From the NCBI RefSeq assembly GCF_017255015.1, contig NZ_JAFKCS010000001.1, positions 306,772 through 370,771 on the forward strand: a stretch of 64,000 nt of DNA, written 5' to 3'. Origin of the DNA: Bowmanella yangjiangensis. GTDB lineage: Bacteria; Pseudomonadota; Gammaproteobacteria; Enterobacterales; Alteromonadaceae. Each line of letters starts with the position of its first letter. The stretch's first letter is position 1. A program made the translations under genes and the position numbers. Below, one piece after another: positions 8,782 through 18,096 of the stretch. Under the pieces are notes generated by a model, which had not been told where the DNA came from, did no database searches, and saw only the letters and a list, made by a program, of their open reading frames with translations.

Positions 8782-10935
8782 TTATTTAACGCCCATTTCC
8801 TTTAACAGGTTATCGGCGCCGTCCAGTTCCATCTGCCACAGCATAAAGCGGTGGTCTACCTGGATTGAGCGGGTATTGGCCGGGTTGAAATCCCAGTCAG
8901 AAATAATCGAGTCCAGTGTGCCGTCAAAGGCCAGACCAACCAGTTCGGCCTTACTGTTTAATACCGCTGAGCCTGAGTTACCGCCGGTAATATCCAGGGT
9001 AGCCAGGAAGTTCACAGGTACAGAGTTTAGGCTATCAACTTTGTAATCACCGTACTGCTTGGCCTTGATGGCATCCAACTGCTTCTGAGGGGCATTGAAC
9101 TCACCTTCGCCGGTGGCTTTTTGCGTGATGCCACGTAAGGTAGTGAAGGGTGCCCAGGCATTGCCGTCTTCGGTGCCGTGAGCGCGGCCTTTTACGTTAC
9201 CAAATGTCACGCGCAGGGTGCTGTTGGCATCTGGGTACACTGCCTTGCCCTGGTCGTGCATAAAGGCAATTTTGGCGCGCATGTAGCTGGCATAAGCTTG
9301 CTGAATCTTGCCGCCCAGTTCTTCTTCATCGGCTTCGCGTTTCAGGTCACCTTTGTATAGTGCTACCGCCGCTTTAACAAAGAAGTCGTCTGACTTGGCA
9401 AATTGCTCTGGGCTGCTTTCCAGCAGCGCCTGACGGGTTTCCAGTGAGGTCAGTTGGGTGTTGCTGTACCAACTGTCAATCAGTGCGACAAGCTCCGCAT
9501 CGCTCATTTTGTCTTTGATACCCGTGGCTTTATCAAAAGCCGCATTACGCTGCTTTTTAGGCTGAGCGGCGTATTTTTTCAGATCGTGCAGATCCAAAGC
9601 CTTCTCTACACCCACATCAAAGCTGCGCTCCATGGCAGACACGAAAGATTTGAACTTCGGCAGGTCACGTTCCTGGAAGCCGGCTTTGCGCTCAGCGTCA
9701 GGCTTAGTGCTTTCCTCGGCTAAGCGGTACAAGGCGCGAGCCGTGCCCAGCAGGCGAGGTGCAGCAGCGTCCAGCAGGTGGTCTTTGCGGTCCTGAGCCT
9801 GACGTTGACCCAGCAGCTTTTCGATAGCGGCTAAATCTTTAGCATAGGCTTTCTTGTTGTCACGGCTGCTATTTACCCAGGCTGTCAGCTCAGCATGTTC
9901 GGCTTTTTTGCGTTCAAGAAAATCGCTTTCGGCGAAGCTGTCCAGCATGCCCTGGCGGTTTTTCATGTAGTTGTTCAAGCCAGCAACTCGACTGGCATAT
10001 TTCAGCTCAGCATCTTTGTTGTTGGCGGTTTCACGGGCGATGATATCCAACGCGTCGCGGTAGTCCTGCACAACAGTGGGGTAGCTCCACTCGAAGGTTT
10101 CTGCCACTTCACTGGGCAAACGGTGGCGGTTAGTACGGCCTGGGTAACCCAGGGCCATGACGAAGTCACCTTCTTTCACGCCTTGTTTGGCAATGGTCAG
10201 ATGGAAGTCTGGTGTGTAAGGTACGTTGTCTTTACTGAAATCGGCAGACTTACCTTCCGGGCTTACATAAGCTCGGTAGAAGCTGTAATCACCAGTATGA
10301 CGGGGCCACATCCAGTTGTCGGTGTCACCACCAAACTTACCTACGCCAGAAGGCGGCGCATGTACCAGGCGTACGTCTTTGATCTCAAGCTGCTTGATCA
10401 TGTAGTACTCAAGACTGCCGTAGAAAGCAGCCACAGTACAACGGTGACCTTCGTCTTTCTCACACTCGGCAACCAGCGCTTTTTGGTTAGCTTCGATGGC
10501 ATCGACACGCTTCTTACCGCTCAGTTTGGCAGTTTTGGCATCAATGACTTTATCCGTCACTTCTTCCACCGCTTTGGTAACAAAAATGCGGCTGCCTGGA
10601 CGGGCTGGCAATTCAGCGTCCAGGGTGTCGGCTAAAAAGCCGTTGGTCAGAATGTCATTCTCAGGTGTGGCATTGTGAGCAATGCTGCCATACACGCAAT
10701 GATGGTTGGTGGCCACCAATCCCTGGGGAGAAACAAAAGAGGCTGAACACCCACCCAGACTAACAATGGCACCCATAGGAAACTCGGTCAGTTTAGTCAG
10801 GGTTGCTGGGTCAAGGGCCAGGCCTGCGGCTTTTAACTGGGGGGCTATTTCTGGCAACTGCTTAGGCATCCACATGCCTTCATTGGCAAATACGGTGCTA
10901 CTGGCCAGAGCCAGGACCAAAAGGGACTTTTTCAT
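8782..10935 (-). CDS. S46 family dipeptidyl-peptidase (DPP7-like)
   Basis: The frame extends further upstream, but the ATG at 10935 starts a signal peptide (MKKSLLVLALASSTVFA), giving 717 residues, the normal size for the family. The chymotrypsin-fold triad elements are present: His in VATNHHC (~79), Asp in the GDTDNWMWPRHTGDYSFYR region, and Ser ~654 in GGNSGSA. The residue after FD in VGLAFDG (about 672) is glycine, as in DPP7, which prefers hydrophobic P1 residues, rather than the arginine of DPP11, which prefers acidic ones; this specificity call is inference from known family members. It releases dipeptides from oligopeptides in the periplasm and fits with the other exported peptidases here. 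Confidence 0.92.
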   Translation of the reverse strand: MKKSLLVLALASSTVFANEGMWMPKQLPEIAPQLKAAGLALDPATLTKLTEFPMGAIVSLGGCSASFVSPQGLVATNHHCVYGSIAHNATPENDILTNGFLADTLDAELPARPGSRIFVTKAVEEVTDKVIDAKTAKLSGKKRVDAIEANQKALVAECEKDEGHRCTVAAFYGSLEYYMIKQLEIKDVRLVHAPPSGVGKFGGDTDNWMWPRHTGDYSFYRAYVSPEGKSADFSKDNVPYTPDFHLTIAKQGVKEGDFVMALGYPGRTNRHRLPSEVAETFEWSYPTVVQDYRDALDIIARETANNKDAELKYASRVAGLNNYMKNRQGMLDSFAESDFLERKKAEHAELTAWVNSSRDNKKAYAKDLAAIEKLLGQRQAQDRKDHLLDAAAPRLLGTARALYRLAEESTKPDAERKAGFQERDLPKFKSFVSAMERSFDVGVEKALDLHDLKKYAAQPKKQRNAAFDKATGIKDKMSDAELVALIDSWYSNTQLTSLETRQALLESSPEQFAKSDDFFVKAAVALYKGDLKREADEEELGGKIQQAYASYMRAKIAFMHDQGKAVYPDANSTLRVTFGNVKGRAHGTEDGNAWAPFTTLRGITQKATGEGEFNAPQKQLDAIKAKQYGDYKVDSLNSVPVNFLATLDITGGNSGSAVLNSKAELVGLAFDGTLDSIISDWDFNPANTRSIQVDHRFMLWQMELDGADNLLKEMGVK

Positions 10936-11140
10936 TGTGATTATTCTCGTTATGGGACTTGATACAAAGTAACGGATAGTCTTAGTCGGCGCTAGGTATG
11001 TCAAGAGCATAGGTGCGTAAGTGCGGTGTATTTGCGCCAATCAGGTGGAAAGCTTGAGTGACAGCCTGTTGCTTTTGTCAATGCTGCCTTAATCAGCACT
11101 TATCTATACTTACGACTAAGCGATATACAGAGCAGGTAAT

Positions 11141-11803
11141 ATGACCAAGGAACGCATTCAAATCATCGCTGATGACAGGGAGCAGCAATGCGATATTCCG
11201 TCAATTCTGGCAAGTTGCGCCGAGGTGGAGCTGTTGCTTAAACGTCTGCAGTGTGGCGACTACTCAGTGGATGGCTGGTTATTAATAGAAAGAAAAACGG
11301 TCAGCGATTTATTGTTATCTATTGTGGATGGCAGGCTATTCCGCCAGGCATACAAACTAAGCCAGTCTGCGATGGCTGCATTGTTGATTGTCGAGGGCCA
11401 CTTTAAAGAAAAAGAAAATCCAGCCCTGGATCGACGGGCTGTGTTGGGGGCGTTGGCCAGTCTAACCTTAACATTTGGAATTCCGCTACTGCGTACACAA
11501 ACCCGCCAGGAAACTGTCCAACTTATGCTTTATGCTGCCAAGCAACACCAGTTTATTCAGCACGGCATTGTCAGTCGTGGCGGTTATCATCCCCGCAGCC
11601 TGCATAAAAGACAGCTATACGTGCTGCAGGGGTTTCCTGGTATTGGCCCTGCGCTCGCTAAAAATTTGCTGCAGACTTTTGGCAGCCTGTCCGCTGTATT
11701 TGATGCCAGTGAAGCAGAATTGAACAAGGTCAGAGGCATGGGGGTAACCAAAGCCGCGGGGTTCAGTCAGCTTTTGAACAGCCAATATATAAAGAGCCAA
11801 TAG
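11141..11803 (+). CDS. Small ERCC4-domain nuclease with helix-hairpin-helix tail (XPF/MUS81-type)
   Basis: 220 residues, cytoplasmic. Residues ~5-130 are an ERCC4 nuclease domain with the signature acids visible: IIADDRE near residue 10, GDYSVDG near 44, and IERKTVSDLL near 53 (the ERKxxxD core). Residues ~165-215 hold tandem HhH motifs (GFPGIGPALAKNLLQTFGS and VRGMGVTKAAGF). This nuclease-plus-HhH layout without a helicase is that of short archaeal XPF proteins and of some bacterial homologues. The family cuts branched or flap DNA and usually works as a dimer. Upstream, the promoter region is shared with the divergent S46 gene; the next gene is acpH, 47 bases downstream. Its role in bacteria is not well established. 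Confidence 0.85.
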   Translation: MTKERIQIIADDREQQCDIPSILASCAEVELLLKRLQCGDYSVDGWLLIERKTVSDLLLSIVDGRLFRQAYKLSQSAMAALLIVEGHFKEKENPALDRRAVLGALASLTLTFGIPLLRTQTRQETVQLMLYAAKQHQFIQHGIVSRGGYHPRSLHKRQLYVLQGFPGIGPALAKNLLQTFGSLSAVFDASEAELNKVRGMGVTKAAGFSQLLNSQYIKSQ

Positions 11804-11850
11804 GCATCTTAAAATAGACGCCGGGTAGCCATCCGCTTACACTTGGCAGT

Positions 11851-12447
11851 ATGAATTACCTTGCGCATTTATTTCTGGCCCAACCGACCGCTGATTCACA
11901 GATGGGCAACCTGCTCGGGGATTTTTGCCGGGGTGTGGATATCTCACAGTTTTCGTCGCCGGTATTGGCGGGGCTGGCTAATCACCGAAAGGTGGACCGA
12001 TTTACCGATAGCCATCCCGAAGTCAGAGCCTGTAAAGCTTTGTTCAGTGCCAGACGCAGGCGTTTTGCGGGCATTGCCCTGGATGTGCTGTTTGATCATT
12101 TTCTGATCCGGCATTGGTCGCGCTATTCCAGCCAGCCATTCGACGTATTTTGTCAGGCCAGTTACCAGCGCCTGGCAGAGCGTTTAGAGCATATGCCGCT
12201 GCGTATGCAACGGGTGGTGGGCAGCATGATCGAACAACACTGGCTGGCCCATTATACCAGCCTGGCAGGCGTGGGGCAGGCTCTGGACCGGATTGCCGGG
12301 CGTATCCGTTTTGCCAACGAATTTGTCGGCAGTGTGGAAGAGATTGAGCGATATTACCCGGCGTTTGAAGCCGGTTTTACGGCTTTTTTTCCAGAATTGC
12401 TCAGGCATACTGCACAACCGCCATTAGACATCAGACAACCACAGTAA
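11851..12447 (+). CDS. acpH: Acyl-carrier-protein phosphodiesterase
   Basis: 198 residues matching AcpH, which hydrolyses the phosphopantetheine arm from holo-ACP. The diagnostic N-terminal run MNYLAHLFLAQPTADSQMGN is followed by LLGDFCRG and HRKVDRFTDSHPEV, which carry the histidine/aspartate metal ligands of this HD-like fold. FDHFLIRHWSRY near residue 80 is also typical. Length is normal. The start is fixed by the conserved N-terminus, although the ribosome site is weak (GGCAGT). Convergent with the diguanylate cyclase gene; the 148 bases between them hold no obvious hairpin terminator. Confidence 0.9.
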   Translation: MNYLAHLFLAQPTADSQMGNLLGDFCRGVDISQFSSPVLAGLANHRKVDRFTDSHPEVRACKALFSARRRRFAGIALDVLFDHFLIRHWSRYSSQPFDVFCQASYQRLAERLEHMPLRMQRVVGSMIEQHWLAHYTSLAGVGQALDRIAGRIRFANEFVGSVEEIERYYPAFEAGFTAFFPELLRHTAQPPLDIRQPQ

Positions 12448-12595
12448 TCAGGAATACTCGGTCGTAATCTTTGTGACCCTGCGGCTATTTTTACCCGCGT
12501 GCTTTGCACTGAATATGGCCCCGGCCAAAATAACCTGCTTGCGCCGCGCCAATAACATCAGGCAACCCGTTGTTCAGCACTGCTTTTTCGGATGA

Positions 12596-14443
12596 TTAAT
12601 TTGTGCCTTGCGCGAAAGCTTCGGCAAAACAATCCTGGTTGCGGCCCCCGGCTTTGGCCTGATAAAGCGCTTTGTCAGCCTGCTTGAGCATCTCTTCAAG
12701 CTCTTTCATGTTTTCCTGCAGTTTGACTGCGCCTGCGCTGAATTGCAGCGGGTACTCGGGTGCAAGTGTCAGGCGCACGTTAGCGGCGGCACTGCGAAGG
12801 CGCCCGAGCACTGCGGTAATGCCATGATGGTCAATATTTTGCAGCACCAGCAGAAACTCTTCGCCGCCCCAACGACCGAACACATCGCCTGGGCGTAAAA
12901 CTGTCTCTGCAACACGGGCAAATTGCTGCAGTGCTTCGTCGCCAGCATCATGGCCGAATTGGTCATTTAATGATTTAAATCGGTCAAGATCGAGCAAAAC
13001 AATATACAAAGGTTGCTTACGAGCCCGCGCATGCGCAAATGCTTCCTGTGCACGAACTGTCGTATAACGGCGGTTTGCAACCCCTGTTAGCGGATCGGTA
13101 AATGCCATGCGGCGGTATAGGCGACGATGTTTTACCAAGGTGATCACAATGACACAGAGCAGAACCAGCACGATAAGACCAGCACTGAGCAACAATAGGT
13201 GACGCTGCTCCCTTTCCTCAGATTCCAGGGTTTTGAGCTCTAAGCTGCGGGCTAATTGGTCAACGCGAAAACGGGATTGCATCAGGCGGTTGGTACGTGC
13301 ACGTGCACTGCTTTCATGTCCGCGTAATTCACGAAGCGCAGAGTTGAGATCGGTAATGGCTTCCTCCTTGTTCCCTAGCGCAGCATTGATCTGCCCTCTG
13401 ACATAATAAAAGCGATAACCATGAAAACCAAAGGCCCCATCCGGCCAATTTTCAGGCAAAGGGACGAGCAGATTCATGGCCTCTTGTGGGCGGCTATCCA
13501 AAAACAAGGCCTCGGCGTAGTTAATTATTGTGCTGTACTCGGTGACGTGGCCGATACCCTTAAGTTGTTCTAGACTGTTGCTACAGCGTTTTAGCGCATC
13601 TTGTACACGCCCTAATTGCCCCAGTACGTTGCACAATCCTGCCTCTGCGTAAGCTACGGCTAAAGGGTTGGCGGCCTTCTGCCCTTCAGTCATGGATCTG
13701 AGAAACTGTTGTGAGGCTTTATGCAACGAGTCCGTATCTTGTTCCGCTGCCCAGGACAAGCCATCCATAAACAATTCGTTGGCAGCCATGTCATGCATGT
13801 CCTCTGACTTGAAGTAATTTAGTGCTTCTTCACTTAATTTCCTTGCATAACTGCTATCTGTTCTAAGCGCCACCTGACCTAACACTGATGCGGCCTCAGC
13901 GCGCATCCACGCAAGTTCTTCGCTATCAGCATGGTGGTATGCATCAGAAGCCAGTGCAAATGATTCCCCATTCAGGTATGTGTGGTCGGCCATCACTGAG
14001 GCAAGACGGATTTTCAGGCATAACGTTGCTGGCAGCTTTGGCGGCATTTGCTTTACCTGATCCTCAAGCTGATAAATCGTATCGAGTGTAGCCTGTGACA
14101 GACCCGCGCCGTATAAGCTTGCAACCTGCAAATGAAGCAAAGCCGGATGCCTCTTGGGGAGCGCCTTCGCTTTATCAATGGCGAGTGGCAATTCGTTTTT
14201 TTCCCTACCGAGCATGCGTTTCGCTTGTGCCCGGGCGGCTTCTAGCCAGGCACGACGTTCGACTGTCAGATGATTATCAGGGTTTAATGCTAACTCTATT
14301 GACTGCAGAGCCTGGTGCGGTTGACGGCCTATGTATTTGGCAAGCGCCTCTATTTCAGCGTCGCCGCTACCCAGGCAACTTGTCAATACCGGAGAAGCTA
14401 CAGACGACAAGGCACAAACTAGCAAAATTCTTATCAACAACAT
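12596..14443 (-). CDS. Diguanylate cyclase with periplasmic TPR-like sensor
   Basis: The frame could start 102 codons earlier, but the ATG at 14443 has GGAGG upstream and starts a signal sequence (MLLIRILLVCALSSVASPVLTS), giving 615 residues. Residues ~25-400 are helical repeats of TPR type and probably face the periplasm. A membrane segment follows at ~416-438 (GLIVLVLLCVIVITLV), then the GGDEF domain from ~445. The active-site motif is intact as GGEEF (526-530), and the product-inhibition site RPGD lies five residues before it. It should therefore make c-di-GMP and be feedback-inhibited. What the TPR part senses is unknown; a peptide or partner protein is likely. Confidence 0.88.
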   Translation of the reverse strand: MLLIRILLVCALSSVASPVLTSCLGSGDAEIEALAKYIGRQPHQALQSIELALNPDNHLTVERRAWLEAARAQAKRMLGREKNELPLAIDKAKALPKRHPALLHLQVASLYGAGLSQATLDTIYQLEDQVKQMPPKLPATLCLKIRLASVMADHTYLNGESFALASDAYHHADSEELAWMRAEAASVLGQVALRTDSSYARKLSEEALNYFKSEDMHDMAANELFMDGLSWAAEQDTDSLHKASQQFLRSMTEGQKAANPLAVAYAEAGLCNVLGQLGRVQDALKRCSNSLEQLKGIGHVTEYSTIINYAEALFLDSRPQEAMNLLVPLPENWPDGAFGFHGYRFYYVRGQINAALGNKEEAITDLNSALRELRGHESSARARTNRLMQSRFRVDQLARSLELKTLESEEREQRHLLLLSAGLIVLVLLCVIVITLVKHRRLYRRMAFTDPLTGVANRRYTTVRAQEAFAHARARKQPLYIVLLDLDRFKSLNDQFGHDAGDEALQQFARVAETVLRPGDVFGRWGGEEFLLVLQNIDHHGITAVLGRLRSAAANVRLTLAPEYPLQFSAGAVKLQENMKELEEMLKQADKALYQAKAGGRNQDCFAEAFAQGTN

Positions 14444-14717
14444 CGTCCTACATCCTCCAGCTCTTCTGTACCCGCTGTAATTAATTTTTATCAGAAAGAG
14501 TGCGGATAATTCTAGTGTCGTTCTAACGAGTTGAATTTGGCCACCTGATGAAGTTTGCACTGCATGGCCTTGTCGAATTATTCCAGGCATTAATAAGTGG
14601 CTGCTATCCTGATGTTCGCATGCCCCAGGAATTAAACGCCCAACAGTCAGTAAGTTATTCAGTTTTGGGCCATTCAGGGTAAAATCTGCTGCTACCCGAC
14701 AACAGTGAGCCCAGTCA

Positions 14718-15071
14718 ATGAATAAAACCACCACCAAACTGGAAAACAATCTGATTAAGGCCCTGACAATCGCGTGCGAGGAATTTAAGCGCTGGGATAT
14801 CGGCTTTGACTGGTTGACTCATACGGTCAGCCATAACCGTTTTCCTGACAGTCTGGTGGTGAGCTGCGTGTTCTTGACCCAGGCGCAGATGCAGCAAGTC
14901 TTAAACGACAGTCTGGACGCCAGAATGCGTAAGGAAATTCAGACCCGGCTGCTCAAAGCCGGTATCCGCCCTAAGGATATCCGCCGCAACGTACGTATGG
15001 ACAACGAACAAGACTGCGCTGCGCAGGACGGCGGCAACTGGGAAGCCAGGCTGCAACGATTTCGTGGTTGA
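14718..15071 (+). CDS. Conserved hypothetical cytoplasmic protein, 117 aa
   Basis: A 117-residue soluble protein, not confidently assigned to a family. It begins with a helix (TKLENNLIKALTIACEEFKRW), has a central stretch (FDWLTHTVSHNRFPDSLVVSCVFLTQ) that looks like two strands, and ends in basic helices (RMRKEIQTRLLKAGIRPKDIRRNVRM). The acid/base-rich composition and codon use match neighbouring real genes, and the frame is the only long one in the interval. It has no strong ribosome site. It is divergent from the diguanylate cyclase and followed by a small inverted repeat at 15082. Possibly a nucleic-acid-binding protein, on charge alone; this is a guess. Confidence 0.6.
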   Translation: MNKTTTKLENNLIKALTIACEEFKRWDIGFDWLTHTVSHNRFPDSLVVSCVFLTQAQMQQVLNDSLDARMRKEIQTRLLKAGIRPKDIRRNVRMDNEQDCAAQDGGNWEARLQRFRG

Positions 15072-15081
15072 CATCATGATT

Positions 15082-15106
15082 CTGAGGCCTATCATTAGCG
15101 CCTCAG
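15082..15106 (+). terminator. Inverted repeat after the 117-aa gene
   Basis: CTGAGGC (15082-15088) and GCCTCAG (15100-15106) form a perfect 7-bp stem with an 11-base loop. No U-run follows, so it may be a weak or Rho-assisted terminator, or only mRNA 3' end structure. Confidence 0.35.
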
Positions 15107-15222
15107 GTGACAGAGACGCCTGTCCGCAGAAGATGAATTCACTCTGATCAAATACAAGTACCAGTTCAATTTGAACTAAGTTGGCTTTGCGGAATGCCAT
15201 AAAAACTTAGGAGAATTGAATT

Positions 15223-16623
15223 GTGACTAGCAATCGCGATGTCGGCACGACATCCACCTCTTCACTACTTTCGTCCCCTGCCGTGTTATCTGTGTTTATA
15301 AAACTCAGTGTGCCGATGGCCGTGGGGATGTTGCTAAATGGCATACACACTTTAGTGGACGCCATGTTTATCGCGCGTTTTATCGGCTCTGAAGCCTTTG
15401 CTGCTGTATCGGCTGTGTTTCCTTTGCAGATTGCTCTGGTGTCTCTGGCGGCGTTATTCAGCAATGGCGCATCTGTGTTGTTAAGCCGAAGCCTTGGGGC
15501 AGGGCGCTCGCAGGATAGTCAGCAGATCATTGGTACGGCGAGCAGTCTGGCACTCGGATTTGCCTTACTGGTGGCCTTGCTCACCCTGCTAGGGGGCCCT
15601 TGGCTACTGGGGGTGATGGAGCTAGAAGGCAATCTGTATCAGCACGCCTGGACGTATCTGACGATAAGCGGGCTGGGCACTATTGCACTATTTAGCTTGT
15701 CCCTGCTGGCGGATATTCATCGCGGTGTTGGAAACAGCAATGTGCTGTTTGTGACCATTTTGCTCGGGGCTGTTATCAATATTGTTTTGGACGCGCTGTT
15801 TATCATAGGTTTGAACTGGGGCGTTGCCGGTGCCGCCTTTGCTACTTTGCTTTCACAGGGCTTGGCCTGGCTTTATGCGCTGTCTGCGCTTGGGAGTAAG
15901 CCTTCCTTACGTGCGGCATTAAAACCCAATTGGCAGAGCAATTGGGCCAGGCATATTTTGCTGCAGGGTTTGCCCGTGACACTGATGTATTTGGGCGGCG
16001 CCCTAGTGATGCTGACCTGTACTATTCAAATTGCCAGATTGGCCAGTGTGCAGGGTGAAGATCTGTTAGCCGCTTACGGTATTCTGGGCCGAATCAGTAT
16101 TTTTATTACTTTGCCGTTGATTGCCATGACTAACAGCTGCCAAACCATGACGGCCTATCATGCAGGTGCCAGGAACATGAGATTGGCTGGTCGTAGCGTT
16201 AAATTGACCCTGATATGCACCACCGGTTACTTAAGTTTGATGGCGTTAATATTGGCTCTTGCCATGCCAGTAATTGCTGGCGTATTCAGTCATAACCCGA
16301 TGCAGGTAAATATGGCCAGTGATATTGCACATCTGCTTTATATGGCACTGCCGTTAGCGGGAATCAGCGCTGTGGCCATTGCGACCATGCAAGCCTTGGG
16401 TAAGCCTCTTTTGGCATTGCTTGTGTCCATGGCCAAAACCTATCTGTTTATGATTCCTATGCTGGTGGTGTTGGCTAGTTGGATGGGATTGGATTTAATA
16501 TGGTACGCCTTTCCGGGGGCAGAACTGATGTCAGTGGCCTTGGTGACTTGTCTGGTTGTACTTAATCGCCGCAGTTTATGGCCCGCGACAACAATGGAGG
16601 TGAATTATGCAACTGGCCGTTAA
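15223..16623 (+). CDS. MATE family multidrug/cation antiporter
   Basis: 466 residues with about 12 hydrophobic segments and no signal peptide, the expected size and topology for a MATE exporter. The N-terminal conserved region (LSVPMAVGMLLNGIHTLVDAMFIARFIGSEA) and its internal repeat near residue 245 (GLPVTLMYLGGALVMLT) are recognisable. MATE proteins expel drugs or metabolites in exchange for Na+ or H+; the substrate cannot be predicted. The start is GTG, with AGGAG ten bases upstream. The 3' end overlaps the next gene by 17 bases, so the two are translationally linked. Confidence 0.9.
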   Translation: MTSNRDVGTTSTSSLLSSPAVLSVFIKLSVPMAVGMLLNGIHTLVDAMFIARFIGSEAFAAVSAVFPLQIALVSLAALFSNGASVLLSRSLGAGRSQDSQQIIGTASSLALGFALLVALLTLLGGPWLLGVMELEGNLYQHAWTYLTISGLGTIALFSLSLLADIHRGVGNSNVLFVTILLGAVINIVLDALFIIGLNWGVAGAAFATLLSQGLAWLYALSALGSKPSLRAALKPNWQSNWARHILLQGLPVTLMYLGGALVMLTCTIQIARLASVQGEDLLAAYGILGRISIFITLPLIAMTNSCQTMTAYHAGARNMRLAGRSVKLTLICTTGYLSLMALILALAMPVIAGVFSHNPMQVNMASDIAHLLYMALPLAGISAVAIATMQALGKPLLALLVSMAKTYLFMIPMLVVLASWMGLDLIWYAFPGAELMSVALVTCLVVLNRRSLWPATTMEVNYATGR

Positions 16624-17113
16624 TGAACTGAAAGTACGGGCGAAAAAACTGCTTAAACAGTTACGAGAAGGGCAGACACCTGATTGGTTAAGTCGGTCAA
16701 AGCATGTGCAAAACGAACCCTGGCAGCTCAAGCACTGTCAGGGGCTGTTGGCTCGCCGCTTAGGCTTTAAGGACTGGCACCACGCCCGACAAGTATTGAG
16801 TGGCACACAGTTGTCTGAGGCGGGCGACGACTTTGGCAGCTTCTGGTATGAAAATGCCTGCGGTAGCTTGGTTAACCTATGGTTTGCGCATTATCAAGAA
16901 GCCGCCGAGGCGTTGGCAAGTCATCCGACGTTTTGTCTGTATCCCTACAAAAACCAGTTTGTGGTTGCCGCGCCGCTCTATGCTGAAATTATTGGCTTGC
17001 CGGCGGTGGACAGCCCTGAGTGGCAGAAGTTGTCACAAAATCTGCTGCAGGGGTATGGTAGTGAAGCCTGGGACAAACTGGCTTTGGTCAGGCTTGAGCG
17101 GAAGCTGGCGTAG
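16607..17113 (+). CDS. Hypothetical protein overlapping the MATE gene (N-terminus resembles glyoxalase-related domain)
   Basis: 168 residues, soluble. Its ATG lies inside the 3' end of the MATE gene, preceded by GGAGGTGAATT, a strong ribosome site that supports this start. The N-terminal ~65 residues (AKKLLKQLREG, then ARRLGFKDWHHARQVL) resemble the small helical glyoxalase-related domain, in which a K/R-rich helix and a GFxDWHxA motif are typical. The match is by eye and uncertain. The C-terminal part (FWYENACGSLVNLWFAHYQEAAE, then YPYKNQFVVAAPLYAEIIGL) was not recognised. Overlap with the exporter suggests coexpression, not a proven common function. Confidence 0.65.
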   Translation: MQLAVNELKVRAKKLLKQLREGQTPDWLSRSKHVQNEPWQLKHCQGLLARRLGFKDWHHARQVLSGTQLSEAGDDFGSFWYENACGSLVNLWFAHYQEAAEALASHPTFCLYPYKNQFVVAAPLYAEIIGLPAVDSPEWQKLSQNLLQGYGSEAWDKLALVRLERKLA

Positions 17114-17135
17114 GTAGCACCCCTCTTTGTCGTTA

Positions 17136-17161
17136 GGGGCGCAAGCTTGGGTTTGTGCCCC
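17136..17161 (+). terminator. Hairpin downstream of the MATE operon
   Basis: GGGGCGCAA (17136-17144) pairs with TTGTGCCCC (17153-17161) with one wobble pair and an 8-base loop. The following bases (GTTACTGTTATG) are only moderately U-rich. Confidence 0.5.
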
Positions 17162-17310
17162 GTTACTGTTATGCAAGCAGTTGAATACATGGCTAATTAG
17201 TAAAAATTTAGTGTTTAGCTTGCCCCGATTAAGGGCCTTTTAGCATTTCCCCACTTTTATTCAACGTACCATTCGCTGTGCAGATTCACTTTGGTTTTTT
17301 TACATAACGG

Positions 17311-18057
17311 ATGAGTAATATGCTTATTAAAAATGGGATACGGGCAAGCCTGCTGGCCCTTGGCTGGTTTGCCAGTTTGCCTGTCCAGGCGGGATTAATT
17401 GACCGTGGTAACGGCATGCTATATGACGATGTGCTGGATGTGACCTGGCTCCAGGATGCCAACTATGCCAAAACCAGCGGCTATTCTGACAGCGGCAGAA
17501 TGGGCTGGCATCAGGCAAGTGAATGGGCGGACCAACTGGTTTACGGTGGTTTTGATGACTGGCGTCTTGCCACTGTGGATACCACGGATGCTAACTGCAG
17601 TTTTTCGTTGGTGGACCATGGGCAAACGCTTAAGCACGGGTACGGTTGCTCGGGCTCGAACAATGAGTTGGGCTATATGTTCTATGAGAACCTGGGCCTG
17701 CATGGCGGCCTTACCGGGCAAGGGCTGAATGATCCTCTATGGCACAGAACGCCATGGCAAAGTGTGATAAACAATACGTTCGTTGACGCGTTGACAGGGG
17801 TAACCTTGTCAATTAGCAACCTGTTTAGCATGGTGTATTGGTCTTCCACTGAGTTTGCCAGTAACCCAGGTAGTGTCTGGTGGCTGGATACCAGTGTTGG
17901 ACGGCAGTATTTCTCTGGTAAGTCAGGATCAGGTTATGCCTGGGCGGTGCGTGACGGCGATGTGGCTAATGTAACGCCACCCAATGACATTCCTGAACCG
18001 GCTTCTTTGGCATTGCTGGGATTGGGGATGCTTGGTTGGTTAAGACGCAAATCTTAG
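17311..18057 (+). CDS. PEP-CTERM sorted surface protein with DUF1566-like domain
   Basis: 248 residues: signal peptide (~1-28, ending VQA), an extracellular domain, and a C-terminal sorting signal. The middle has the features of DUF1566/Lcl-type C-lectin-like domains (DVTWLQDANYA, WADQLVYGGFDDWRLATVD, YWSSTEF, YAWAVRDGDV). The tail IPEPASLALLGLGMLGWLRRKS is a textbook PEP-CTERM signal: Pro-Glu-Pro, hydrophobic helix, arginine cluster. Such proteins are processed by an exosortase at the inner membrane and released to the surface or exopolysaccharide; no exosortase gene is in this window. An alternative ATG three codons later (17320) would use the GGATGAG just upstream as its ribosome site. Confidence 0.9.
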   Translation: MSNMLIKNGIRASLLALGWFASLPVQAGLIDRGNGMLYDDVLDVTWLQDANYAKTSGYSDSGRMGWHQASEWADQLVYGGFDDWRLATVDTTDANCSFSLVDHGQTLKHGYGCSGSNNELGYMFYENLGLHGGLTGQGLNDPLWHRTPWQSVINNTFVDALTGVTLSISNLFSMVYWSSTEFASNPGSVWWLDTSVGRQYFSGKSGSGYAWAVRDGDVANVTPPNDIPEPASLALLGLGMLGWLRRKS

Positions 18058-18096
18058 TTGACCCGAACTGTTAAAAATGTCTGCTCAGCAATAGCC

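Noticed and set aside
9895-10635. 246-codon open frame on the plus strand inside the S46 peptidase gene
   Set aside because: It is entirely antisense to a well-conserved peptidase gene with active-site motifs, and its translation has no family pattern.
14444-14749. 102-codon N-terminal extension of the diguanylate cyclase frame
   Set aside because: It overlaps the divergent 117-aa gene and would bury the signal sequence; ATG 14443 has GGAGG upstream.
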